Shown here in pieces: positions 23,119-34,529 of a stretch of 64,000 bases of DNA. The stretch covers positions 14,746,876 through 14,810,875 of the forward strand of contig NC_057789.1 of assembly GCF_014905175.1 (NCBI RefSeq), given 5' to 3'. The DNA comes from Aphidius gifuensis. Taxonomy: Eukaryota > Arthropoda > Insecta > Hymenoptera > Braconidae. Each line of letters begins with the position of its first letter. Position 1 is the stretch's first letter. The notes under the pieces are model-generated. The model worked only from the letters and a program-made list of their open reading frames with translations, was not told the origin of the DNA and made no database searches. The translations under genes were made by a program, and so were the position numbers.

Positions 23119-23449
23119 TCGGTTTTACATCGTATGGTTTTTAAAATAACGATTAATTTTAAAATTGAATAATTGCAATTACATCACATCAAAAAAAGAA
23201 AATAAACAAAAACACCATGTGACTTTGGATCTTATCGCCACTAGCGCCGTTGCTGGCGATAATGTGCACTGATGTCATCTGAATATCTATTTCATGAATG
23301 CATGTGTGTGTATACTGTATGTCAGAATATCAGGTTTGCTGTTTAAATTTTCCTGCTTCAATGCGTTGTTGCCAAAGCCTCAATAGTCGTTCTCATAAAA
23401 TTGCTAAAAATCGTGTTTTTAGCTTATATTTTTATTATAGACGGTAACA
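23119..23449. other. AT-rich DNA, no gene seen
   Basis: Contains a short GC-rich inverted word (CGCCACTAGCGCCGTTGCTGGCG region near 23236-23258) but no gene. Confidence 0.4.
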
Positions 23450-24239
23450 TGGAGGTGAATATTCATGGACGGTAAGCTGATGGCTAAAAAAACTAGACAC
23501 AACCTAAATGGTCAAATATTTGTTCAGATGTAGTCCTTGAGTTCCAAAACACGTTGCACTTACTCCCTACCATTTTGATTGGTAACCGTCCACAGGTAAG
23601 CCAGGTGAAAATCTGATAATTCAGACAGCTCATAATTACTTAATTTTTTGTTTAATACTTTTATTTTTATTATATTAATTTAATTTTAAAATCCCTACTA
23701 AATTAATTGGTAACCAACGGAGATATTAATTTTTGAAAATTGAAAAAAATACAAATTATAAGACACGTTAAAAATAGTAGGCGAGCTAGGTTATTTTTTT
23801 TCAATGTATTTTAAATATAAAAAAAAAATTCCTACCAAAAAAAAAATTCTTAAAGGGATTAAAAAAATTATTAAAAATTTAATTATAATGTTTGAATTGT
23901 AGAGCAATGCGGGGGCTAAGCGGTATGGGGGTTACAGAGTGGCGCGAGAATAATAGAGTAGTGGGGAGTTTGGCAGTCAGCTTGGAGTTTATAGGTGTAT
24001 TCTTTCATGGCGGATTTTCCAGATATTTAATACTACTCAAGAAGACTAGAGACCAGGAGAGTAAACTCCCTGTAGTGGGGGATAGGCTGGATGGGACCAA
24101 AAACGTCGTAAACTTTTACACAGGGGCAGGCTTTATAAAAAAGGCTGTTTCAGCGCTGTTGTCGACCCACGAACCACGCACACATGTATTGAATATAATA
24201 CATATAATACATATACTTAATAAATTAACAGTCTATTTA

Positions 24240-24690
24240 AATTAATTCCTTAATCACTTGCCACCAATATTTTTATTTATCATAAAAAATATGATATAGA
24301 CTACAAATTAAATTATTTGGCTAAATCAATTATTTTATCATACATAAATTATTATATATGATAAATCAAAATATTGGTGGCAAATAATTGAAGAATTAAT
24401 TTAGACTGTTAATTTATTTATTTGGTTCCATCCTTTTCTTAGAAAATATTTTCCATAATTAATCGATTAAATAGCTATTAGAAAATGTATCTAAGGGAAA
24501 GATGTGGCCAAATAAATTTATATGTTGTCTAGATTAATTTCTTGGTAACATTTTCTATAATAAATCAAAATATTTGTAGCGAATAGTTGAGCAATTTTTT
24601 TAGACTACGAAATAATTTATTTAGCTACATCCTTCTTTTAGCAAAAATTATTACATACAATCAATTAATTGTATAAATTTAGATAACAAA
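24240..24690. repeat. Degenerate palindromic satellite
   Basis: Inverted words around TTATCATAAAAAATATGATA and TGGTGGCAAATAATTGA, of the same TAGCTAAGGAAAGGATGTAG grammar as the array at 43440-44540. Confidence 0.5.
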
Positions 24691-24879
24691 CTTGTGGCGT
24701 ATTTTGATATCAAATTGATATACGTAAAATAGTACAAATCAGCATTAAAATATCAACAACAATTGTGAACAATTTTGGTTCGCGAGACGCCGAAAGCGCC
24801 TCTCCGTGGCCAAATGTACAAGCCTTATTTCACGACATATTTTGTCCCATTCCCAATGTACATAGTTGACTCTCCTGGT

Positions 24880-25060
24880 TTCTAGTCTTCTTGATACTAC
24901 TATATTGCGCATCGCCTATGCTTTCCCATAAGTGGAACGCTGATTCCTCAAACGGTGTAGACAATCTCTCTGTCTCAGTCCTTGGAAAATTTAGGCAATG
25001 ACAAGAGTGGGGATTCGGCAGAACTCGGCTTACATGCATGCGCAATGAATTTGTGTGCGT
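24880..25060. repeat. Inner inverted arm, left
   Basis: Matches 25680-25815 as reverse complement (shared GGCAATGACAAGAGTGG and ATTCGGCAGAACTCGG). Confidence 0.7.
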
Positions 25061-25159
25061 ATTATTTCTGTGTGTAAATATATGATGCATATAATATTAC
25101 TATTAACATGTTTCCTTATTTTTAAAATATTCTTTTAAAATATTAATAAATAAACGTAA

Positions 25160-25597
25160 ATGGGTGTGTTCATAATCACTGATTATTTCTACATTTGATG
25201 AATTCCCCGAATAAAATCGCCTGAGCGTTCAGAAAATCGCGTTTTGCTGCTGTTGACATTGCGATGACAGCTGCAAAAACAACATAACCAAACATCAATA
25301 ATAACACCAATATTAATTGTTTTCAATAATTAATAGACAATTTATTGTAATTATCCATTTGTTTGTTTATCCAAGTAACGAAGTACAATAATCAATTTAA
25401 TATCAGCATTTCTCTTCATTTATTAAATAATCCACGTTATTATTTTTTTTGAATATGCAGCCATATTGTTTGAGGAATTTCAACGCGCGATTCTGAACGC
25501 GCAGGGGAATATATTTTACATTACATGAACGCTCAGGGGATTTTATCCGGGGAATTCATCAAATGTAGAAATAACTAGTGATTATGAACACACCCAT
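25160..25597. mobile_element. MITE with TAA target duplication
   Basis: Terminal inverted repeat ATGGGTGTGTTCATAATCAC; TAA at 25157-25159 and 25598-25600. The 3-bp TWA duplication fits PIF/Harbinger. The interior has gene-like complexity but no frame. Confidence 0.75.
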
Positions 25598-25679
25598 TAA
25601 TAAAAATAAATTAGGTCAGACTATTGTTTATTTATACATAGCTGATCTCACGTATGAGGGAACCTGTATATGTGTTGAG

Positions 25680-25815
25680 CTATTCCGAGTTCTGCCGAAT
25701 CTCCACTCTTGTCATTGCCTAAATCTTCCAAGGACTGCAACAGAGAAATCGTCTGCACCGTTTGAGAAATCACCAAATTGAGCCCCATGCGCAATATAGT
25801 AGTATTAAATATACG
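25680..25815. repeat. Inner inverted arm, right
   Basis: Complement of 24880-25060, diverged by about 10-15 percent by eye. Confidence 0.65.
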
Positions 25816-25844
25816 GGATTTTCTGGCGAATTTCCACCTCCACT

Positions 25845-25945
25845 AGATGTCTCTTCTTTTTTTCACCCCTTCTTTGAGCTTTTGAGCATAACGAGTTAAG
25901 AAGGAGAGCTCAAACGCTCAAGGAAGGGGTAAAAAAAAGAAGGGA
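25845..25945. repeat. Short palindromic insertion
   Basis: TCTTCTTTTTTTCACCCCTTC is matched in reverse by GAAGGGGTAAAAAAAAGAAG. It is absent from the equivalent position of the left arm, so it is probably a small MITE. Confidence 0.5.
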
Positions 25946-26093
25946 ATATAGTGGAGCTGAAAATCCACCAGAAAATCCGCCATGAAACAATACACCTAAT
26001 ATTAGAAAAGGAAAACTATCGAGAAAAGAAAGATAAAAAACTCCCCACTACTCTATTATTTTCGCACCCCTCTGTAATCCCCATACCGCTCAG

Positions 26094-27436
26094 CAGTGAT
26101 GGGTAAATGGTCGATTTTTGAGGTTTCTTACACTTACGGTAAGATACTGTAAGAAACTGTAAGATACCTGAGACGCCATTTTTGAACATTCTTACCGACT
26201 GTCGACTCGACAATTAGCTGTCATTGCTCGATATATGTTGGTACATGTATTTTATTTGTTGAATAAATATATAAGATATCAAGGAGAAGCAGTGGCTAAG
26301 AAAAGATGTAGCTCGGAAATTAATGTTGCCAAACAATTATGTTTTAAGAAAGTAATGTTGCTTGAAACAGAATTTTTTTGGCAACTGTAATTCCTTAGCT
26401 ACATCTTTTCCTTAGCTACTGCTTTTCCTTGGACAGTTTTATTTATCAAATAAATAATATACATGTAATTTTATTTAAAATAAATAAAAATGTTCAAAAA
26501 AGTGTAGCTGAGGAGTAGTTTAGAATTAAGGTTGCCAAAGAATTATATTTTAAGCAACATTATTTCCTTGAAACATAATTTTTTGGCAACCTTAATTCCT
26601 TAGCTACATCTTTTCCTTAGCTACTGCTTTTCCTTGAACGTTTGTATTTTTAAAAAATAAATTTACATGTATTTTATTCATAAAATAAATAAAAATGTCC
26701 AAGGAAAAGCAGTAGCTAAGGAAAAAATGTAGCTAAGGAATTGAGGTTGCCAAAGAATTATGTTTAAAAAAAATAATGTGGTTTAAAATATAATTCTTTG
26801 GCAACCTTAATTCCGTAGCTACATCTTTTCCTTAGCTACTGCTTTTCCTTGGACATTTGTATTTTTAAAAAATAAATTTACATGTATTTTATTCATAAAG
26901 TAAATAAAAATATCCAAGGAAAAGCAGTAGCTAAGGAATTGAGGTTGCCAAAGAATTATGTTTAAAAAAAATAATGTGGTTTAAAATATAATTCTTTGGC
27001 AACCTTAATTCCTTAGCTACATCTTTTCCTTGGACATTTGTATTTTTAAAAAATAAATTTACATGTATTTTATTCATAAAATAAATAAAAATGTCCAAGG
27101 AAAAGCAGTAGCTAAGGAAAAGATGCGTGGCTAAGGAATTACAGTTGCTTAAAAAATAATTCCTTATACCCACTGCAGCAACTGTAATTCCTTAGCTCCA
27201 TCTTTTCCTTAGCTACTGCTTGTTCTTGGGATTTTTATTTATTTAATAAATAAATGACATGTATTTATCGAATAAAAAAAAAATTGTGGCATGAAAGTTC
27301 CACTAAAAAATCATAGGAGGCGCTGGGAACGCAGTGTAAGATACCTCGATGTATGAAACCAATGATGTAAGATACAGTATCTTACATGGTATCTTACCCA
27401 TGTAAGATACCAAGGTATCTTACCTACCCAACGCTG
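26094..27436. mobile_element. hAT-ended element filled with palindromic satellite (GTAAGATAC type)
   Basis: Ends CAGTGATGGGTA and CAGCGTTGGGTA (inverted). The perfect 8-bp target duplication CCGCTCAG lies at 26086-26093 and 27437-27444, and the empty site is visible in the left arm of the surrounding inverted repeat. Both subterminal regions carry repeated GTAAGATAC and its complement. The interior (26280-27260) is the GTCCAAGGAAAAGCAGTAGC satellite. No transposase frame. Confidence 0.9.
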
Positions 27437-27450
27437 CCGCTCAGCCCCCG

Positions 27451-27612
27451 CACCCGTATTCACAGGGCAAATTTTATACAATTTAGGGCTTTTTTTTGCC
27501 ACTGATGGCGCTTATAAAATTTTTTTTATATAGATTTTACATATAAAAGCTCTACAAGCGCCACCGGTGGATGAAAAAAGCCCTAAATTGTAATGCCCTG
27601 TGAATACGGGTG
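27451..27612. mobile_element. PIF/Harbinger-like palindromic MITE, copy 3
   Basis: 162 bp, CACCCGTATTCACAGGGC termini, target duplication CCG at 27448-27450 and 27613-27615. The empty site is readable in the other arm of the inverted repeat. Confidence 0.9.
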
Positions 27613-28050
27613 CCGCATTGCTCTACAATTCAATTGAATTTTTAATAATTTTTTTAATCCCTTTAAGAATTTTTTTTTTGGTAGGAATTTTTTTTTTATA
27701 TATAAAATACATTGAAAAAAAATAACTTTGCGCGCCTACTATTTTTAACGTGTCTTATAATTTGTATTTTGTTCAATTTTCAAAAATTAATATCTCCGTT
27801 GGTTACCAATTAATTTATTAGGGATTTGAAAATTAAATTAATATAATAAAATTAAAAGTATTAAACAAAAAATTAAGTAATTATGAGCTGTCTGAATTAT
27901 GGGATTTTCACCTGGCTTACCTGTGGACGGTTACCAATCAAAATGGTAGGGAGTAAGTGCAACGTGTTTTGGAACTCAAGGACTACATCTGAACAAATAT
28001 TTGACCATTTAGGTTGTGCCTAGTTTTTTTAGCCATTAGCTTACGGACTA

Positions 28051-28594
28051 TTAATTACGTTAGATTTAGTCTTATAAGCCCATTTCATCCTGATATCAAA
28101 AAATTCCTTATTTTTTCTTTTATTATCTATCAGTTTTTGGAAAGGTGACACTAAAACAAGTATTGTTTTGTTAAGTTCGTAGATATTTTCTAACACCTCC
28201 TCCCATAAGAGCCCATGTTTAACTTCTCTCAATTATGTCAACTTTGAATAATTATTTTTTTAAAAAAAGTCTTATAACATAAAAACTGAATTGACAAAAA
28301 GATGCATTATTATTTCATTTATCTAAATTATTAATTTCATAAGCCCCCCATTATTTTTCATTTTGGTAAGTTATACCTCAAAAAATAAATACTAACTTTT
28401 ATAAGTAAGTATATGATAAATTGGTGGAAGTACAAATCGTGCTACACTGGCTATACCTCCATAGATTTGATGCTGGATTTCGTCTTCAGTATGAAAATGG
28501 GAATAGCTAGCTGGAAAGGGGAGAGAGCACGGTCGGGGAAATGATTGGAACAAAATCGGATTTTTCGCCAGGAACAAGCTCGGACTAAAGTGGG
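28051..28594. other. AT-rich DNA, no gene seen
   Basis: Short frames on the minus strand have no recognisable domains, splice sites or conservation. Confidence 0.4.
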
Positions 28595-28693
28595 TATCAA
28601 GAGGCAGTGATGTGTCTTTGGTCGATTTTTGACTTTATTACATTACATGTAAATTATTGTAATTTACATGTACCTTATGTAATTTGTGTAGTT

Positions 28694-28990
28694 CACTGAA
28701 ATATAATAAAACTGGAAGACGAACTTCGTGTCGCCGAGAGAGAAACTCAATGGTTGGCCTGTTGTCCTTGTCGGTACAGTCACGTCAACTATAATTGGTT
28801 GAGACTACTGAAATATAATGTAACTTTTATACCGTGTAGTACTAGTTTGTTTTGACGTTGACTGTACAAGATTTAATGTGCGCATGCGTGAGTGAGAGGG
28901 AAAGCCCACCAATATATTGCTATCTCTGGCGACACTCCGTGCATTGGCTAAGCATAGGAGTTCACCTTCCAGTTTTATTATATTTCAGTG
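28694..28990. mobile_element. CACTGAAATATAAT MITE with 8-bp duplication
   Basis: Terminal repeats CACTGAAATATAATAAAACT; perfect 8-bp duplication GTGTAGTT at 28686-28693 and 28991-28998. The interior is GC-richer than its surroundings. A hAT- or P-like mechanism is possible. Confidence 0.9.
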
Positions 28991-29586
28991 GTGTAGTTTA
29001 GTCCGCCGCCATTTTTAGAGCCTCTTCTTTACCGGCCGTCAACAAAAAGCAAGCTGTCAATTGATGTTTACATGTTATATTAATAAACAATAATCATTTA
29101 ACAATTATAACGTTTGAAAAAAATATTTTTGCATAACGACATAACAAAATGACATCCAAGAACATTAAAAATACATCTGTGAGTATAGCAAATAAGTAAT
29201 TTAATTATATTTTTACTTATGGAGTATGAACAGTTTTATTTTGATAATTAAATAGGTATAATTTTTTTCACACACGTTTATTAAGTTCATATTTGACATA
29301 TTTTTCTTTAATTCTAGTTGGGTTCGCAAGAAAATTAAATTCAAGTTCAAATATGCCTTATTATTATATTATTGCATTTAATGAATAAATATAGTATATA
29401 ATAATATTTACAGAAAACAATTATAATATTTATTGTTGAATCAATAAAATTAACATATCGGTGTAAAACAAGAATTAGATGTGAACAATAAATTATAAAC
29501 ATTAATGATTAACCTGCATTAATTTGACATATACAAATTAAAAATAGAGTTTATCCTTGTCATTTTTTTTTTATTTTTTGTCAATA

Positions 29587-29805
29587 GGTGCTTTCTTTTG
29601 TGTATTTATTTTTTTTCACTTTCACTTGATGAGAGAACAGTGACGTCGAACAAATAATTCTTAAAAAATAAAAATTAAAACATTGCTGATCCAGCCCCTC
29701 ATGTCCTACGCTGTTGCGGTAAACTGACTTTTTTCTGATTGCGCATTCAATTGCGCATGCGTAAAAATAAACAGGAAAAAAAATAAATACACAAACGAAA
29801 GCACC
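29587..29805. mobile_element. GGTGCTTTCTTTTG MITE, copy 1
   Basis: 219 bp, inverted ends GGTGCTTTCTTTTGTGTATT, TA on both sides. Shares its interior (CTGATCCAGCCCCTCATGT) with copies at 34044 and 45877. Confidence 0.85.
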
Positions 29806-30209
29806 TATTGTAAAAACATAGAAAGCAAAAAATTTCAAATTACCAACTGTAAAATCAAGGTTCCGAGGTTGCTGTAAGATGGCGCAACGAAATTCATGTA
29901 AATTACCCCATGTATGAAAGTCAGCCATGTAAATCACAAGCCCATCACTGTCAAGAGACACGGCAGTGTCTCGAGTTAAGTATGAGAAAGAATTATATAT
30001 GTGTTGATGAGAACATTAAGACTAGAGACTCTCTAGTCTTCATGGATGCGAATATGTGTGATGAAGCTACTACTTTTTCTTATTATACATCAAATATTTT
30101 GTCCCCTTCCGTCCCTAATCTTTTAGAAATTTAATTAAAATATGATAGAGTTGAATGAGAATGCTGAGGTTTGGTAATGATCCCATAAATCGATGTCCAG
30201 CTTTTTTTA

Positions 30210-31498
30210 GTGTTCCGTAGGACACTTATGTTTTCACTTTTCGTGTGACTTTTTGTTATTTCGCGATAAAAATAAAAGTTATAAATCGAATTGGCTTCTA
30301 TGAAGCCCATTAGGTTCCATTTTTTTTCCCAAAAGCAATCATCGTATTTATTTTCAATTTTTGGCCCTTATCAGTTGTGATAGTGCCATTTTTCTACAGG
30401 GCCCAATTTCAAATATTGACGGATCGGATCCGGCAATGATTCAATCGACGACGCTTTATCTGTAGACTCTACGATATTTTTTTGAAGTTTTTTGGTCGTT
30501 TATTTTTTTTTTTATTAAACAAAATGTAGTGTCAGAATTTGTTTTTGCAAAATATTTTTTGAACCGCCGAACCGAATTAGTTGATGTTAAATGAAATTTA
30601 TGTTTTTTTTTTTTCCCAAAAGCAATCATCGTATTTAATTTCAATTTTTGGCCCTTATCAGTTGTGATAGTGCCATTTTTCTACAGGGCCCAATTTCAAA
30701 TATTGACGGATCGGATCCGGCAATGATTCAATCGACGACGCTTCATCTGTAGACTCTATGATGTTTTTTTGAAGTTTTTTGGTCGTTTATTTTTTTTTTT
30801 ATTAAACAAAATGTAGTGTCAGAATTTGTTTTTGCAAGATATTTTTTGAACCGCCGAACCGAATTAGTTGATGTTAAATGAAATTTATGTTTTTTTTTTT
30901 TCCCAAAAGCAATCATCGTATTTATTTTCAATTTTTGGCCCTTATCAGTTGTGATAGTGCCATTTTTCTACAGGGCCCAATTTCAAATATTGACGGATCG
31001 GATCCGGCAATGATTCAATCGACGACGCTTCATCTGTAGACTCTCCGATATTTTTTTGAAATTTTTTGGTCGTTTATTTTTTTTTTTATTAAACAAAATG
31101 TAGTGTCAGAATTTGTTTTTGCAAGATATTTTTTGAACCGCCCAACCGAATTAGTTGATGTTAAATGAAATTTATGTTTTTTTTTTTCCCAAAAGCAATC
31201 ATCGTATTTATTTTCAATTTTTGGCCCTTATCAGTTGTGATAGTGCCATTTTTCTACAGGGCCCAATTTCAAATATTGACGGATCGGATCTGGCAATGAT
31301 TCAATCGACGACGCTTCATCTGTAGACTCTACGATATTTTTTTGAAATTTTTCGGTCGTTTATTTTTTTTTTATTAAACAACAGAAATAAACACCATTAG
31401 AAAATAAAACAAAACGAAAAAAAAAGTCATTTATTTTACAACAAAATGAAAAAACAAATCAAACAACAAAAAAAAAAATAAAAAATCCTACGGAACAC
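30210..31498. mobile_element. TIR element enclosing a 287-bp satellite
   Basis: Inverted ends GTGTTCCGTAGGA; TTA at 30207-30209 and 31499-31501. Inserted in the poly-T of the terminal-hairpin element; copy 1 at about 826 shows the empty site. Contents are almost entirely four tandem units. Confidence 0.85.
30326..31383. repeat. 287-bp tandem satellite, four units
   Basis: Units start near 30328, 30615, 30902 and 31188 (periods 287, 287, 286), marked by AAAGCAATCATCG and GACGGATCGGATC. Identity is very high and the last unit is partial. Two identical short minus-strand frames are repeat artefacts. Confidence 0.95.
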
Positions 31499-31778
31499 TT
31501 AGGGTGCACCTTGGGGGACTTGAATATATTTTTTTTTTTTTTTTTATTAAATCAGATTTTTTTGTTGCATTCTTATATTTTTAAAGCAACGTCGATATTA
31601 CGGTCATTGCGTTTTTGCTAAATCGACTAGATTTTTTCCGTTCAGTTGGTTAAACTTAACAATTATTTCTCTTCTCTTTCTTACGACCTCTCTTTTTTTT
31701 AGTGTTTATATATTTGCTGTACTGCAGCATATATTTATTAGTACTCTATTGCTGACAAGAATTGTTTTTATCGAACTG

Positions 31779-32190
31779 GGCAAGAGTGCAGACGATATTA
31801 TCGTCTCTTTCGCTCTTCGTCCAAAAACAACGCGCGCATCTGGCACTCGGAGTGATTCGGAAAACACCTACATTTTTTCGCTTTTTTATTTATGTTTTGT
31901 CAAATGAATGAAGGTTCTGTTGTATCCAAATACATTTCGTTGTTAACAATAACGAGAACATTTACAACTTATTATTGTTACATAATTTATATATTCCATT
32001 TTTGTTCTCAAATTACGATTTTATATAAATTATTATATTTTTTATAATTTAATATATTAAAAGTTATGAAATAAACTTTGCAATAGTGTAGGTGTTTTCC
32101 GAAGTCTTCCGAGTGTCCCACTATTTGAGATCCGCTCGTAGTTTTTTGGCGAAGAGCGAAAGAGACGACGATATCGTCTGCACTCTTGCC
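31779..32190. mobile_element. Foldback MITE, GGCAAGAGTGCAGACGAT ends
   Basis: Arms 31779-31875 and 32088-32190 pair, including CGTCTCTTTCGCTCTTCG and its complement. No target duplication was readable. Confidence 0.8.
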
Positions 32191-32329
32191 TTTTCGTCTA
32201 AACCACTTATTGAGAACATAGGACGTACGTATCATACTGGTATGATACCGGTATGTTTCCGGTATATAAGTGGTAGAAAAGTAGTATTATACAACCGGCA
32301 TAAACAGGTATTATACCGGTATCATAACA

Positions 32330-32690
32330 AAAAAAAAAACCGAGTTTTTTCTACAAAAAGAAGCGTCAAGTATTCGAAATCTTTAGCTGTTTTTTTTTTT
32401 TGTACAAAAAGATGTGGTACCAAAAAAATCAAGAATTAAATATATTTTAAATGCATATATGTAATTCAGTCTTGACTCTCGACAAAAATATTTAAACACT
32501 AAGACCTTTTTCACATTTTAAATATCATATTTATATAGGTATATGTTGAACCAGGTGGGGTCAAGTTTAAAATTTTGTCGAGAGTCAAGACTGAATTACA
32601 TATATGCATTTAAAATATATTTAATTCTTGATTTTTTTGGTACCACATCTTTTTGTAAAGTTTTAGTTACAATAGATTTTTTTTTTATAC
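32330..32690. mobile_element. Foldback, GTCAAGTATTCGAAA family, copy 2
   Basis: Arms at about 32404-32492 and 32565-32665, with GTCGAGAGTCAAGACTGAAT and a GGTACC-centred word. Only the left side retains the outer GTCAAGTATTCGAAA block. Confidence 0.7.
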
Positions 32691-33220
32691 GTTGACGAAT
32701 TAATTCATTATATTTATTCTAAAATAATAAAACATCGATTGAATTTTTCTTTTTAAATATCTCAGATTTTTCTTTTGAAACAATTGTTTTACTATATTAA
32801 TATGAAAATACTTGCAAGTGGTAACACAGCTTATTAAATATTAACCGTATTATTTTCACACAACAATATATAGCGCGCGCAACATCGATGCGATGTTGAT
32901 ACTAATGTAATAAAGGTTTTTTCACACCATCTACTGTTACCTTGCTGAATTTTATTTTATAAAGTTGTCAATATTGATCTGGACGTTGAAATCTTAGCTC
33001 TTAATTTTTTTGAAGTTGTAAGATTGCTCTGGAGTTTTGAAGATATTTTAGCTTCTATATGTGTTTATATACTAAAAAAAGTAGCGAAAGATTTATTCTA
33101 CAGAATTTCCCTTACCGAACTTTTTTATCTCATATTAAAATAAAAGCGTACAGATTTGAGGGTAACTTTGCGCTATGTATAGCTTAGTTATTCTCGTTTC
33201 CCCACTTTTTTTTTTCTCAT
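32691..33220. other. Noncoding
   Basis: Contains GCAACATCGATGCGATGTTG (32879-32898), an imperfect palindrome with an ATCGAT core, and nothing I can support as coding. Confidence 0.35.
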
Positions 33221-33259
33221 ACTTGACGCGAGGCACTACCGTGCCTCTTGATACTGTAC

Positions 33260-33915
33260 TGTCACAGCGTACCAGTAAAATACTGGTAAAATCTCAGACT
33301 TTTTATGACAAGCTGTCTACGGAATGTTTACTGGTATGATGCCGGTATTTTACTAATATATGTATATAGAGTAAAAATAATACTAGCAATATACTGGTGT
33401 TTTACCGGTACTTTGTTAACGATATATTCTTAATTTATAATAAATAATTTGTGATTTATCAAAAAGGAAATTCTATCAATTGAATCAATAAGAAAAAGTC
33501 CAAGGGAAAACAGTAGCTAAGAAAAGGTGTAGCTAAGGAATTACAGTTGTAGGTGTAGCGAAACAAAAGATGTAGCTAAAGAATGACAGTTGCCAAAAAA
33601 ATTATGTTTTAAGCAACATTAATTTCTTAGCTGCAACTTTTCCTTAGCTACTGCTTGTCCTTGGTATATTTTATTTATTCAATTAATAAAATACATGCAG
33701 TTTCAATTTAAGTGAATAAAAATCCTCGAAAAAGAGCAGTAGCTAAGGAGAAGATGCAGCTAAGGAATTAATGTTTCTTGAAACATAAGTTTTCTGGCCA
33801 CCGTAATTCCTTAGCTAAATTTGTTCCTTAGCTACTGCTTTTCTTTACACATTATTATTTTTTTTGAATACAATGACATGTATTTTATTTATTGAATAAA
33901 TAAAAAATACCGAAA
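33260..33915. repeat. Possible hAT-like end (CAGTAAAATACTGG type) plus satellite array
   Basis: 33266-33420 carries palindromic ACCAGTAAAATACTGGT motifs. 33495-33905 is about two to three units of the AAGCAGTAGCTAAGGAAAAG satellite. The layout resembles the left half of the 26094 element with a different motif. Confidence 0.55.
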
Positions 33916-34043
33916 ATACAATATGACGCTGAAGCTGGTGTCCGAGCTAGCGTCTGTATCAGGGGCGTAGAAGAACCGGTGCCACGAACTGAAACTTTTT
34001 TTGTTTTTTTTTCTAGACTTTGTTAGGGTTTCACGTAACAATA

Positions 34044-34290
34044 GGTGCTTTCTTTTGTGTATTTATTTTTTTCCCTGTTTATTTTCGCGCATGCGCGATT
34101 GAATGCGCAGTCAGCCAAAAGCCAGTTTGCAACAGCGTAGGACATTAGGGGCTGAATCAGCCATGTTTTAATTCTTATTTTTGAAAAATTATTTGTTCGA
34201 CGCCACTGTTCTCTCAACAAGTTTGCATGACAGGCGCATGTGCATGATCATGCGCATGAAAGTGAAAAAAAATAAATACACCAAAGCACC
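34044..34290. mobile_element. GGTGCTTTCTTTTG MITE, copy 2
   Basis: 247 bp, TA on both sides, inverted ends as in copy 1. Confidence 0.85.
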
Positions 34291-34529
34291 TATCTAAAAA
34301 TCGATTTCCCTTAAAGTACCCTAATGAGTTTAGGCACTGTAAACCATATTCTGAGTAGTGAAAATAAGATGACGCTGAAGCTGGCCGCCACTCTGGCCGC
34401 CAAACGCTGGATAGTCAGGGACGTATAGAGGCCCCGTGCTTACAATACCGAAAATTGCTTCGTTCTCATGTTTCACTACTTAATCTATTATCTAAATCAT
34501 AAACGAAGTAGATAAAACCTAGAAATACA

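Larger units (their letters stand above)
23450..28050. mobile_element. 4.6-kb nested inverted-repeat element
   Basis: The left arm 23450-24080 pairs, as reverse complement, with 25940-26093 plus 27614-28045. The right arm is split by the hAT-ended element and the MITE at 27451. The outermost ends read ACGGTAAGCTGATGGCTAAA and its complement. An inner pair of arms (24880-25060, 25680-25815) encloses a further MITE. The longest frame (23892-24245) is not conserved between the arms, so I do not call it a gene. Confidence 0.75.
28605..29950. mobile_element. hAT-ended element, GTAAATTAC type
   Basis: Ends CAGTGATGTGTC and CAGTGATGGGCT (inverted), 8-bp target duplication TCAAGAGG/TCAAGAGA (one mismatch). 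The subterminal palindromic motif is GTAAATTAC on both sides, replacing the GTAAGATAC of the 26094 element while the flanking sequence TGGTCGATTTTTG is shared. A short ATG-led stretch with a GTGAGT donor (29150) could be a transposase exon remnant. Two MITEs are nested inside. Confidence 0.8.
28597..33251. mobile_element. Terminal-hairpin element with nested insertions
   Basis: Both ends are TA plus TCAAGAGGCAC and carry an 18-bp hairpin at the tip (right: 33230-33247). The left tip is duplicated because a hAT-like element inserted in it. Inside are 28605-29950, 30210-31498, 31779-32190 and a foldback at 32330-32690. Other copies of the tip are at 601 and 38965. A TA duplication suggests a Tc1/mariner-like mechanism but no transposase is present. 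Confidence 0.65.

Noticed and set aside
23892..24245. 117-codon plus-strand frame
   Set aside because: Lies in an arm of the 4.6-kb inverted repeat and is not kept open in the opposite arm; no splice logic or recognised domain.
24830..25090. 86-codon minus-strand frame
   Set aside because: Falls in an inverted-repeat arm whose partner at 25.68-25.81 kb breaks the frame.
29581..29961. 126-codon minus-strand frame
   Set aside because: Covers a MITE with TA duplication and a hAT-like end; similar frames at 34.0 and 45.9 kb are the same MITE.
30456..30931. Two near-identical 62-codon minus-strand frames
   Set aside because: They are consecutive units of the 287-bp satellite.
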